DNA of 9,248 nt from CAJBIL01 sp044359525 (GCA_044359525.1 JBIKLY010000106.1:1-9248); one strand, 5' to 3'. Shown: positions 1-7,650, counted from the stretch's first letter. Numbers and translations: made by a program. Notes: generated by a model not told the origin, from the sequence alone.

Positions 1-321
1 ACGAAGGCTTTGCCTGCGGAAATCGATGGTGTGCGCTTTTCCTTGATGCGCGCCCTGCAGGGCGTGTTGTTGGCGAGCTTGCACCAGTTCGGGCGGGACG
101 AGCCTTTTCAATATTACGCCATCGGTGGCAGGGTGCTGCAGCCGGTGCTGGCCAAGGTGTTGATCAGCCACGGCTGGGTGACCTCGGCCCGGCCGCACTG
201 GGCTGAAGCGGTGGTTCAATACCGCTTGTCGGCGGATGGTTATGCCTTGAAAACTGAACTGGAAAACTGGTGGCATGCATTGACGCTGGGCCAGCGTCTG
301 CGTGCGGTTCTTGTCGAATAG
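1..321 (+). CDS. Hypothetical protein, 5' end probably outside the window
   Basis: An open frame runs from base 1 to a TAG at 319-321, giving about 106 residues. No convincing start is visible: a TTG at 10 and an ATG at 46 are possible, but neither has a good Shine-Dalgarno, so the gene may begin upstream of the window. I do not recognise the family. The C-terminal half (…VQYRLSADGYAL…) resembles the wing and last helix of winged-helix DNA-binding proteins, where a YxLTxxG strand-turn is common. This is a weak visual similarity, not an assignment. There is no membrane segment, signal peptide or cysteine motif. The gene converges with the alpha/beta hydrolase gene with only 16 bases between the stops and no obvious terminator, so the two transcripts probably overlap at their 3' ends. 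Confidence 0.6.
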   Translation, partial: TKALPAEIDGVRFSLMRALQGVLLASLHQFGRDEPFQYYAIGGRVLQPVLAKVLISHGWVTSARPHWAEAVVQYRLSADGYALKTELENWWHALTLGQRLRAVLVE

Positions 322-337
322 GTAACGACTAGCTGGT

Positions 338-1138
338 CTATTTCGACGGTGCGAGGAGGAAGTCGATTGCCTCGCGCCACCACGCTTGATCGACATGATC
401 GATCCAGTCGTTGTGCTCGGCGCGCTTGATTATTTTCAGTTGTTTCGGGGCGGAAATCGCTTCGTACAATGCGCTGCCGAAACGGGCGGGGACGATGCTG
501 TCCTGCTCGGCAACGGCAACCAGAATCGGGCGCCCGAATGAGGCCAGGTGGCTGGCGCTGTCGTAGCGGTCGCGCAGCAGCCATTTTACGGGGAGCCACG
601 GATAATGGTGCGCGGCGACTTGTTCGAGTCTGCCCCACGGAGTGATGAGCAGCAGTCCGGCGGTCGCCTCGCGTTGGTGTGCGCTGGTGGCAGCGGCTAC
701 GCCGGCGCCGAGAGATTCGCCAATGACCAGTAGCGGCGCGCCGTAAAGCTTGTGCGCGAGGGCAATACTCTGTTCAGCGTCGGCAACCAGGCTTTGTTCG
801 CCAAGCGCGCCACCGCGCGGCCCGTAAGCCGGATATTCGGCGAGGATCACCCGCAGGCCAAGGCGTGTCAGTGCCGTGGCATAGAAGCGGCGATGGCCGG
901 CATGCCCGGCGTTGCCGTGAAAAACAATGGCTGTAGCGCGCACCGGGCCAACGGGTTCTGCAATAAGGCCGCGAAAATCCGCTGCGCCCGGCCAGGCGCG
1001 AAGCTCGTCGGAAGCCAGTTCTTCAACGGATGCCTTGTCGGGAAAGTAGAGCAAGTTGTCCTGAGACATGGCGATCCCCATCGAAAAGATCACCCCGGCA
1101 ACCGCCAGCAGCAGCAATGGCCTGAGGCGTCTTTTCAC
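338..1138 (-). CDS. Membrane-anchored alpha/beta hydrolase (BEM46/YfhR-like)
   Basis: This is a 266-residue serine hydrolase. After a basic start (KRRLR), residues 7-24 are hydrophobic and have no clear signal-peptidase site, so it is probably an N-terminal anchor with the enzyme domain in the periplasm. A LLYFPD segment (29-34), typical of the BEM46/YfhR group, follows. The oxyanion-region HGN is at 74-76. The nucleophile elbow GESLG (140-144) gives Ser142, and the rest of the triad is probably Asp213 (EQD) and His242 (EHND). The substrate is unknown; an ester or peptide-like bond is the family expectation. I chose the GTG at 1138 because the longer frame (from 1300) runs 143 bases into the methyltransferase gene on the same strand and adds a non-family basic leader. 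An AGGA lies 11 bases before the GTG. It starts 19 bases after the methyltransferase stop and is probably co-transcribed with it. Confidence 0.88.
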   Translation of the reverse strand: MKRRLRPLLLLAVAGVIFSMGIAMSQDNLLYFPDKASVEELASDELRAWPGAADFRGLIAEPVGPVRATAIVFHGNAGHAGHRRFYATALTRLGLRVILAEYPAYGPRGGALGEQSLVADAEQSIALAHKLYGAPLLVIGESLGAGVAAATSAHQREATAGLLLITPWGRLEQVAAHHYPWLPVKWLLRDRYDSASHLASFGRPILVAVAEQDSIVPARFGSALYEAISAPKQLKIIKRAEHNDWIDHVDQAWWREAIDFLLAPSK

Positions 1139-1157
1139 TTGTCGTTGAGTCCTGCCG

Positions 1158-2186
1158 TCAGACGCGCAGCAAGAGTATTTTGAGCGGCGGCTGGCCGTCT
1201 GTGCTCGGGAAATCGGCTTCGGGCGTAATCCATTCGAATTCACGAATCGCCCGCCCGGCCTTGCGTGTGCTGCGTTCGATCTGGTCGAGCCAGGTTTCAC
1301 GCGAGACTTCGGCCACGTTGTTGCAGCAGATCAGCGTGCCGCCTTCGGCCGTACTGAGCAGCGCCGGTTTGAACAAGGCTGCGTAGTCGTTAACCAGATC
1401 GACGACGCCGAACGGGCTTTTGGCGTAGCGTGGCGGATCGAGGAAAACCACGTCGAACTGGTGCGGCTCAAGTTTGGGGAAGGGCGGCATGACCTTGCCA
1501 CGAACGCGCTGCGACTGACCCAATCCCGAGAACTGGCGCAGTGCCGCGAAAACGTCGCTTTTGACCAGGCGCACGCGGATCGGCAACTCGTTCAGGCGGG
1601 CGTTTTCCTTGCCGATGGCCAGGCTTGATTCGGAAAAATCCACGTTCACGACGTGCCGTGCGCCGGCCTTGGCCGCGGCAATGCCGATGCCGCAGGTGTA
1701 GGCGAACAAGTTGAGCAGCGACTTGCTGGCGATTTCCTGCATCATGCGCCGCCGACCGGCGCGCATATCGAGAAAGAGCCACGGGTCCTGCCCCGCATGG
1801 CGACCCTGGAAGCGGTATTTGACGCCAAGTTCGAGGAATACGCGCGGCAGGATGGCAACCTCGTTTTGTTCGGGCGTCAGCTTGTTGGAAATACGCGAGT
1901 TCGACTGGCTGCGGTCGTTGTAGAGCGTGGCAAGACCGGGAAAGACATTTGTGTAGAAGCTTTCCACTTCGCTTAACTCGTCTGCAGACAGCGGGCGGTG
2001 GAACGTCTGTATCAGCAGCAGATCGCCGTAGCGATCGACAGTCAGCCCGGATTCGCCCTCGACGCTACCGTGAAAGAGCCGATAGGCATTGGTCTGCTCG
2101 GCCTCCATCTGCGCCAGCAAGGCGTGGCGCGCTTCGAGCGCCGTTTTCAGGCGATCTGTGAGTGTGTTGGTGTGTGTGGCGGGCAT
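1158..2186 (-). CDS. Class I SAM-dependent rRNA methyltransferase, RlmI-like, lacking PUA domain
   Basis: This 342-residue protein belongs to the RlmI/RlmK group, whose E. coli members methylate 23S rRNA (RlmI makes m5C1962). Residues 31-60 (NAYRLFHGSVEG…GLTVDRYGD) match the segment that precedes the catalytic domain in RlmI. The Rossmann fold starts around 135. The SAM-binding motif I is at about 157-168 (LLNLFAYTCGIG), the acidic residue after strand 2 is Asp183, and the DPPRYAKS motif is at 250-257. A Cys pair (287-288) aligns with the SC of RlmI's later TFSCSG motif. RlmI is near 396 residues with an N-terminal PUA RNA-binding domain; that domain is absent here. The ATG at 2186 is chosen over one at 2255 because GAGGA sits seven bases upstream and the extra 23 residues look non-coding. 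Methyltransferase activity is fairly sure; the exact target base is not. Confidence 0.88.
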   Translation of the reverse strand: MPATHTNTLTDRLKTALEARHALLAQMEAEQTNAYRLFHGSVEGESGLTVDRYGDLLLIQTFHRPLSADELSEVESFYTNVFPGLATLYNDRSQSNSRISNKLTPEQNEVAILPRVFLELGVKYRFQGRHAGQDPWLFLDMRAGRRRMMQEIASKSLLNLFAYTCGIGIAAAKAGARHVVNVDFSESSLAIGKENARLNELPIRVRLVKSDVFAALRQFSGLGQSQRVRGKVMPPFPKLEPHQFDVVFLDPPRYAKSPFGVVDLVNDYAALFKPALLSTAEGGTLICCNNVAEVSRETWLDQIERSTRKAGRAIREFEWITPEADFPSTDGQPPLKILLLRV

Positions 2187-2193
2187 TTTTGAT

Positions 2194-2198
2194 TCCTC
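2194..2198 (-). promoter_or_regulatory. Shine-Dalgarno of the methyltransferase gene
   Basis: GAGGA on the minus strand lies seven bases before the ATG at 2186. It decides the start in favour of the 342-residue form over the upstream in-frame ATG at 2255. Confidence 0.75.
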
Positions 2199-2232
2199 AG
2201 TGGTGCGCAGGGATTGCCTTCGCCAAATTGCC

Positions 2233-2288
2233 GCCCAAAGGGCAGAACGCGACATGATACAGGGTATCGGGCTACATCCCCATGTAGC
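2233..2288 (-). other. Three tandem small hairpins between yitT and the methyltransferase gene
   Basis: Three perfect short inverted repeats lie in 56 bases. In minus-strand order they are: a 7-bp stem with a GGGG loop spanning the yitT stop codon (arms 2271-2277 and 2282-2288); a 5-bp GATAC/GTATC stem (2256-2260 and 2264-2268); and a 4-bp GCCC/GGGC stem with a TTT loop (2233-2236 and 2240-2243). None is followed by a T-run, so an intrinsic terminator is unlikely. A role in mRNA processing or stability between two operon genes is possible. Confidence 0.35.
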
Positions 2289-2880
2289 GTCCGGCTTTGT
2301 GATTGACGGCGATTACCAGATTCAGTGCCAAGGCGCCCAGAATCGACAGCGCGACGCTGAGCGGGTCACGGATCAGCAAGGCCGCACCGACAATTGCACA
2401 GTCGGCCACCATCTGTACCTTGCCGGCACGCCAGCCCTTGGCGCTCTGCAGATAAATGGCGAGGACGCTGATCCCGCCGAGGCTGGCTTTGTGGCGGATC
2501 AGGATGAGGAGTCCGACGCCGGCGAGAAATCCGCCCATCACTGCTGCAAATGCCGGGTTGATCGACTGGAGTGTGACGAGCATTGGCAGTATTTCGGTGT
2601 AGCCGGCGAGCAGGCTGATACAAATGAAGGTCTTGATCGTAAATACCCAGCCCATCGACCTTACGGCGAAAATATAGAAGGGCAGGTTGATCGCAAAAAC
2701 CACGGCGCCCATCGGCCAGTCGCTGGCGTAATGAATCAGGAAGGCGATGCCCATCGTGCCGCCGGTGAGCAGCCCGGCCTGACGGAAGAGCAGCACGGCA
2801 AAGGCGACGAAGAGCGGTGCAACGAGGATCGCTTGTGCGTCTTCGAGAAAAGTATGGTGAATGTCGGTGTGGTTACTCAT
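2272..2880 (-). CDS. YitT-family integral membrane protein
   Basis: This 202-residue protein is very hydrophobic, with about five membrane segments (near 16-36, 42-72, 80-102, 110-128 and 157-193). The LLTGGTMGIAFLIHY stretch at 37-51 and the SLGGISVLAIYL stretch at 133-144 correspond to the two glycine-rich half-repeats of the YitT/DUF161 family. Function is unknown in most members, and transport is only presumed. Bacillus-type YitT proteins are longer because of a C-terminal soluble DUF2179 domain. Here the protein ends just after the last membrane segment, as in the short proteobacterial version. The ATG at 2880 has no clear Shine-Dalgarno, so the start is moderately sure. The gene diverges from slyX and lies 85 bases upstream of the methyltransferase gene, with which it may form an operon. 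Confidence 0.85.
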   Translation of the reverse strand: MSNHTDIHHTFLEDAQAILVAPLFVAFAVLLFRQAGLLTGGTMGIAFLIHYASDWPMGAVVFAINLPFYIFAVRSMGWVFTIKTFICISLLAGYTEILPMLVTLQSINPAFAAVMGGFLAGVGLLILIRHKASLGGISVLAIYLQSAKGWRAGKVQMVADCAIVGAALLIRDPLSVALSILGALALNLVIAVNHKAGRYMGM

Positions 2881-2949
2881 GAGGGGCGATGAAGAAGGGT
2901 TGTTGGGCGAAGTTTACACTTCTCTAGCCGCAGCGCCGGGTGCGTGCAT

Positions 2950-2955
2950 TACAAT
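2950..2955 (+). promoter_or_regulatory. slyX: Possible -10 element for slyX
   Basis: TACAAT matches the sigma-70 -10 hexamer at five of six positions and lies 46 bases before the slyX ATG, in the 121-base gap between the divergent yitT and slyX. No good -35 is seen 16-18 bases upstream, so the call is weak. A GAAGT/ACTTC inverted repeat with a TTAC loop (2909-2922) lies upstream and could be an operator or chance. Confidence 0.35.
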
Positions 2956-3001
2956 CGGCGCCTTGTGCGGGCTTGTCCGCCGGCAGGATGCTGGGAACAC
3001 C

Positions 3002-3205
3002 ATGGAAGATCGTCTGACCGAACTCGAAATAAAGCTGAACCTCACCGAGGATATGGTCGAGGAACTCAATCGAACCATTTACCGGCAACAGCAGCAGATC
3101 GACCTGCTGCAACATCAGTTACGGCACCTGTTTCAACAGATGCAGCCGGATGCCGAACCCGCCGAACCGCGTAACCTGCGCGACGAAATTCCGCCGCATT
3201 ATTAG
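3002..3205 (+). CDS. slyX: SlyX family protein
   Basis: This is a 67-residue soluble protein. It begins MEDRLTELEIKLN, continues with a heptad-like coiled-coil helix to about residue 47 (…RTIYRQQQQIDLLQHQL…), then has a Pro/Glu-rich tail ending in the family's characteristic PPHY. Family length (about 70 residues), the N-terminal coiled coil and the PPHY ending all agree with SlyX. The biochemical role of SlyX is not established; in enterobacteria the gene lies beside slyD. Neither slyD nor other usual partners are here. The ATG at 3002 is chosen because the longer frame from GTG 2861 overlaps the yitT gene and lacks family similarity. A GGGA five bases before the ATG (3 bases longer spacing for the upstream AGGATG) gives only a modest ribosome site. 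It converges with rlhA across the ACCAAG inverted repeat. Confidence 0.9.
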   Translation: MEDRLTELEIKLNLTEDMVEELNRTIYRQQQQIDLLQHQLRHLFQQMQPDAEPAEPRNLRDEIPPHY

Positions 3206-3235
3206 CATTCAATAGCGTCGAAATACGAAAGCAAT

Positions 3236-3330
3236 GCGAACCACCAAGACACGGAGTACACCAAGTTGCACCAAGAAATTCATCGATTTTCCTGGTGCAA
3301 CTTGGTGATCTTGGTGCCTTGGTGGTTCGC
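3236..3330. repeat. 95-base near-perfect inverted repeat built of ACCAAG-like units
   Basis: The left arm 3236-3278 and right arm 3288-3330 are 43 bases each and complementary at 37 positions, with a 9-base loop (TTCATCGAT). The outermost 13 bases (GCGAACCACCAAG / CTTGGTGGTTCGC) and an internal run around CACCAAGTTGCACCA are perfectly paired. Each arm is a degenerate series of ACCAAG blocks about 9-13 bases apart. It lies between the convergent stops of slyX and rlhA and is followed on the plus side by T-rich TTTTGAATTTTGATT, so it could end transcription from both sides. It has no coding frame. It may belong to a dispersed family of intergenic palindromes; I recall similar CACCAAG strings in other bacterial genomes but cannot verify this here. 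Confidence 0.85.
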
Positions 3331-3341
3331 TTTTGAATTTT

Positions 3342-3360
3342 GATTGACGATTGACGATTG
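3342..3360 (+). repeat. Short tandem heptamer GATTGAC x 2.7
   Basis: GATTGAC occurs twice exactly, followed by GATTG. It begins 12 bases after the large inverted repeat and ends seven bases before the rlhA stop codon. It may be a remnant of replication slippage or part of the same intergenic element. No function can be assigned. Confidence 0.7.
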
Positions 3361-3367
3361 GAAGTGG

Positions 3368-5374
3368 CTAGCCGCCTGCGCCAGCTACCGGCCGCTTGCG
3401 GTGAAAAACCAGCGGTACCGCAGCTACGGTTGATGGGGGTGCCGTTTTCAGGATGTGTTTTTTCATCTTGCCCATGACGTGCATCTCGCAGGGCCGGCAA
3501 TCAAAGCGCAGCGTGTATTTTTCACCGCCGGAAACCAGTGTCATCGGTTCGGCGCGCACCTGCCCCTGTACGCCGGTCACGCCCTTGGCCTGCTTCGGGC
3601 ATAGGTTGAACGAAAAACGCAGGCAATGTTTGGTCACCATCAGCGACACCTCGCCGCTTTCCTCATGCGCCTCGAAGGCGGCATTTATGAGTTTGACGCC
3701 GTGCCGGACGTAGAAGGCACGGGCTGCTTCGTTGTAGATGTTGGCCAGATAGGACAGCGATTCGTTTGGGTAAAGGGCTGGTGGTTCGTTGGCAGCCTTG
3801 CGTAGCGGGCGTTGATAGGCGGCGGCACGTGCCGCTTCGAGTTCAGCAATGGCGGTGCGGCGCAACGCGTTGACGCCGGATGCGGGCAGAAACCAGGGTG
3901 CGTCGAGCCGGATCTTGATGTCGCCTGCGGCAAACAGCGTGTTGCCTAGTTTGCCAAGGTTTTCGCGTAACGAGGACTCGACTTTTTCGGCCTGCGTCGC
4001 CCGTGTTTTATTACTGTTCAGACAGGTTTCAGTGCTGACGCCTTCTTCGTCGGTCAGCCGCAGGGAAAACCCCTCGACCGTTTCCGAGAATTCCATGTCG
4101 ATTGTGATGCGTCGTTCGGCGGACTTCTTCGTCAGCGCCTGCTCCCAGGCGTGGTCGCCATTGCGGTTGATGACCGTGCCGGGGCGGAAGCCGGGCAGGG
4201 TGGAAATTTCCACATTGGGTTCGATGCGCCAGGCATTCCCTGTTTTCTCGGCGCGATTGGCGGGTACGCCGAACACTTCACGTTTGTGCATGTAGTTGAG
4301 GCCGTCGCCGTTGGCAAGGGTTTCATCGGCTTCTATCTCGAACCAGTTTGGCCCGATGCGCGTGACGGTGCCGATCGGCTGGCCGATGAACTTGGGTGAA
4401 TCGAAGGCGCCGATGTCGGCGCCGCGACCATTGACGAAATAGTCGGTGGTGCCACGGTGGAAGGTCTTGTCGGGGTCGGGCGTGAAGAACAGGGTGGTTT
4501 TCCCGCTGGAAACACGGCGGAAGTCCGGCCTGCCTTCAAGAATTTCGTCAATCAGCGTCCGGTAGTGCCCGGTGATGTTCTTGACGTAACCGACATCCTT
4601 GTAACGCCCCTCGATCTTGAACGAGCGGATGCCGGCGTCGATCAGCGCTTGCAGATTGCTGCTCTGGTTGTTGTCCTTCATCGACAGCAGGTGTTTCTCA
4701 AAGGCCACGACGCGGCCTTGATCGTCCTGCAGCGTGTAGGGCAGGCGACAGTCTTGCGAGCAATCGCCCCGGTTGGCGCTGCGCTCGGTGTGTGCGTGGC
4801 TGATGTAGCATTGGCCGGAAAAGGCCACGCATAGCGCGCCGTGGATGAAGAATTCCAGCGTGGCATCGGTTGCGGCGTGAATTTCGCGGATCTGCTCCAG
4901 CGTCAGTTCTCGGGCCAGAACCATCTGCGAGAAGCCGACTTCGCCGAGAAATTTCGCTTTTTCGGTCGTCCGGATGTCGCATTGCGTGGAGGCGTGCAGT
5001 TCAATCGGCGGCAGATCGAGTTCGAGCAGGCCCATGTCCTGCACGATCAGGGCGTCGGCCCCTGCGTTATAAACATCCCAGGCCGTGCGGCGCGCGGCTT
5101 CGAGTTCGTTGTCGTGCAGGATGGTGTTGAGCGCGACCAGCACGCGGGCGTTGTAGCGGTGGGCAAACCCGGCCAGCCGACCGATGTCGGCGACCTCGTT
5201 GCCAGCATTGGCTCGCGCGCCAAAGGCCGGGCCGCCGATATAAATGGCGTCGGCGCCATGGCTGATGGCTTCCATGCCGAACTCGGCGTTTTTGGCCGGG
5301 GCCAGGAGTTCGAGGTGTTCGAGGTGTTTTCGGGTGTCGGGCATCAGGGTGGGGTGGCAGGGCGAAGGGATCAT
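3368..5374 (-). CDS. rlhA: 23S rRNA 5-hydroxycytidine C2501 synthase, U32 peptidase family
   Basis: This protein (up to 668 residues) matches E. coli RlhA/YdcP nearly end to end; many blocks agree with the remembered sequence, such as LELLAPA, GADAIYIGGP, NTILHDNELE, HASTQCDIRT, SMKDNNQ and FDCRPCEMHV. RlhA hydroxylates C2501 in the peptidyl-transferase centre. U32 enzymes of this type use prephenate and an iron-sulfur cluster. Conserved cysteines at 182, 189, 205 and 209 are the likely cluster ligands. A DUF3656-type region lies in the second half, and four more cysteines (584, 592, 626, 629) sit near the C terminus. The name 'peptidase' is historical. Start: ATG 5374 or ATG 5344 (ten residues shorter). 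Neither has a clear Shine-Dalgarno, and the shorter one fits the E. coli N terminus better. It diverges from the 94-residue gene and converges on slyX. Confidence 0.95.
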   Translation of the reverse strand: MIPSPCHPTLMPDTRKHLEHLELLAPAKNAEFGMEAISHGADAIYIGGPAFGARANAGNEVADIGRLAGFAHRYNARVLVALNTILHDNELEAARRTAWDVYNAGADALIVQDMGLLELDLPPIELHASTQCDIRTTEKAKFLGEVGFSQMVLARELTLEQIREIHAATDATLEFFIHGALCVAFSGQCYISHAHTERSANRGDCSQDCRLPYTLQDDQGRVVAFEKHLLSMKDNNQSSNLQALIDAGIRSFKIEGRYKDVGYVKNITGHYRTLIDEILEGRPDFRRVSSGKTTLFFTPDPDKTFHRGTTDYFVNGRGADIGAFDSPKFIGQPIGTVTRIGPNWFEIEADETLANGDGLNYMHKREVFGVPANRAEKTGNAWRIEPNVEISTLPGFRPGTVINRNGDHAWEQALTKKSAERRITIDMEFSETVEGFSLRLTDEEGVSTETCLNSNKTRATQAEKVESSLRENLGKLGNTLFAAGDIKIRLDAPWFLPASGVNALRRTAIAELEAARAAAYQRPLRKAANEPPALYPNESLSYLANIYNEAARAFYVRHGVKLINAAFEAHEESGEVSLMVTKHCLRFSFNLCPKQAKGVTGVQGQVRAEPMTLVSGGEKYTLRFDCRPCEMHVMGKMKKHILKTAPPSTVAAVPLVFHRKRPVAGAGG

Positions 5375-5432
5375 TGTAAACGCTTGGTACGGCTTGTTCG
5401 GTACTGATGGGGCGATTTTTCCCCGTATTCAT

Positions 5433-5451
5433 TTGTATAAATTCTGTACAA
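5433..5451. promoter_or_regulatory. Imperfect 19-bp palindrome in the divergent rlhA/orphan-gene spacer
   Basis: TTGTA and TACAA flank a nine-base centre that is itself partly symmetric; 14 of the 18 non-central positions match across the dyad. The size and AT-richness resemble a dimeric repressor site. It overlaps the possible rlhA -10. No regulator is identified. Confidence 0.3.
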
Positions 5452-5472
5452 CTTCCTGAAATTTCGTGTCAA
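5443..5472 (-). promoter_or_regulatory. rlhA: Possible sigma-70 promoter of rlhA
   Basis: On the minus strand a consensus -35 TTGACA (5472-5467) is followed 18 bases later by TACAGA (5448-5443), a poor -10 with three of six matches. It would give a leader of about 60-90 bases before either candidate ATG. The -35 is exact, the -10 is weak. Confidence 0.35.
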
Positions 5473-5482
5473 CCGCTTTCAA

Positions 5483-5519
5483 CTACCCGCGTTATTTGGT
5501 TCATAGGTGGGTAGCCACC
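5483..5519 (+). other. Leader with two mutually exclusive hairpins before the 94-residue gene
   Basis: CTACCCGC (5483-5490) can pair with GTGGGTAG (5507-5514) in an 8-bp stem with one G-U pair. Alternatively GGTGG (5506-5510) pairs with CCACC (5515-5519) around a GTAG loop. The two share bases 5507-5514, so only one can form. They lie just before the Shine-Dalgarno at 5531. A regulatory switch is possible, but the stems are short and could be chance. Confidence 0.3.
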
Positions 5520-5530
5520 GCACGAAAAAC

Positions 5531-5534
5531 GGAG
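5531..5534 (+). promoter_or_regulatory. Shine-Dalgarno of the 94-residue gene
   Basis: GGAG lies five bases before the ATG at 5540 and fixes that start rather than the in-frame codon at 5507. Confidence 0.75.
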
Positions 5535-5539
5535 ACAAA

Positions 5540-5824
5540 ATGGGTAGCCTGAGCACTGAATCCTTCGACGAGTTCCTGGATTCTTTGAAACAAGCCGGTG
5601 TGGCAATCAGCAACGAACGTGAGTTGCGCGAGCGCCTTGCCGAAGCCCAGCGCTGGCGTTTCGCCTTCCAGACATTGGCCTGTAATGGTCGCCCGCTCGG
5701 TATCCGCTTCCAGGATCAGAGCGCCGGGTGTAACGAAGACCAGATTCACCGTGCTTTTACCCAGTTCCAGTTTCCGGAAAGTACCGAAGCGGCTTTTTCC
5801 GCCAGCCTGAAGGCTGAGCACTGA
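5540..5824 (+). CDS. Small hypothetical protein, 94 residues
   Basis: I do not recognise this family. The product is soluble, with no signal peptide or membrane segment. Residues 5-18 (STESFDEFLDSLKQ) and 25-43 look helical, the second with an RELRERLAEAQRWRF amphipathic pattern. A middle part (44-59) may be beta strand, and two cysteines lie at 48 and 64. The ATG is supported by GGAG five bases upstream. The gene stands alone: it diverges from rlhA with a 165-base spacer and is closed by a strong terminator starting 80 bases after its stop. That single-gene unit, its leader hairpins and normal codon use argue it is real. Its neighbours rlhA and ettA both act on the ribosome, but this is position only and does not establish a role. 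Confidence 0.8.
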   Translation: MGSLSTESFDEFLDSLKQAGVAISNERELRERLAEAQRWRFAFQTLACNGRPLGIRFQDQSAGCNEDQIHRAFTQFQFPESTEAAFSASLKAEH

Positions 5825-5904
5825 TCATTCGCTCTCTGCGCATTGTGCGCGGCTGGCGCTAAGCATCCGCCGATCTCGGGTTCGCTCCCGGGTGTCGGGG
5901 AAAC

Positions 5905-5933
5905 AAAAGGCCCGCTTGTTTGCGGGCCTTTTT
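5905..5933. terminator. Bidirectional intrinsic terminator
   Basis: An 11-bp perfect stem (AAAAGGCCCGC at 5905-5915 with GCGGGCCTTTT at 5922-5932) has a TTGTTT loop and ends in a run of five Ts. The mirrored A-run makes it work on both strands. It serves the 94-residue gene on the plus strand and ettA on the minus strand, whose stop is 26 bases away. Confidence 0.92.
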
Positions 5934-5958
5934 ACATCTGGCGTTGCGTTTGAACCGT

Positions 5959-7623
<1,665 letters not shown>

Positions 7624-7650
7624 GGCTGGGTTTCTTGCGATTTGAAAGTG

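Noticed and set aside
1139..1300. A 54-residue N-terminal extension of the alpha/beta hydrolase frame
   Set aside because: It overlaps the methyltransferase gene on the same strand in another frame, is rich in Arg/Ser and non-family-like, and precedes the hydrophobic anchor that should be near the N terminus.
2089..2892. A 267-residue plus-strand open frame
   Set aside because: It is antisense to yitT and the methyltransferase start, has low-complexity charged content typical of GC-rich shadow frames, and has no ribosome site.
2861..3001. Longer start for SlyX from GTG 2861
   Set aside because: The extension overlaps the divergent yitT start and covers the promoter region; the family N terminus MEDRL begins at 3002.
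3236..3330. CRISPR array, suggested by the recurring ACCAAG blocks
   Set aside because: The blocks are six to nine bases, degenerate and arranged as a single palindrome, with no constant repeat-spacer length and no cas genes.
4841..5407. A 188-residue plus-strand open frame inside rlhA
   Set aside because: It is fully antisense to a highly conserved region of rlhA, so it is a shadow of codon bias rather than a gene.
5501..5821. A 106-residue minus-strand frame opposite the 94-residue gene
   Set aside because: The plus-strand gene has the Shine-Dalgarno and terminator; the antisense frame has neither and its composition is that of a shadow.
5871..5895. A GGGTTCGCTCCC string resembling a tRNA T-arm
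   Set aside because: No acceptor, D-arm or anticodon arm can be built around it and the stem is only four or five pairs; it is probably chance or a minor hairpin before the terminator.
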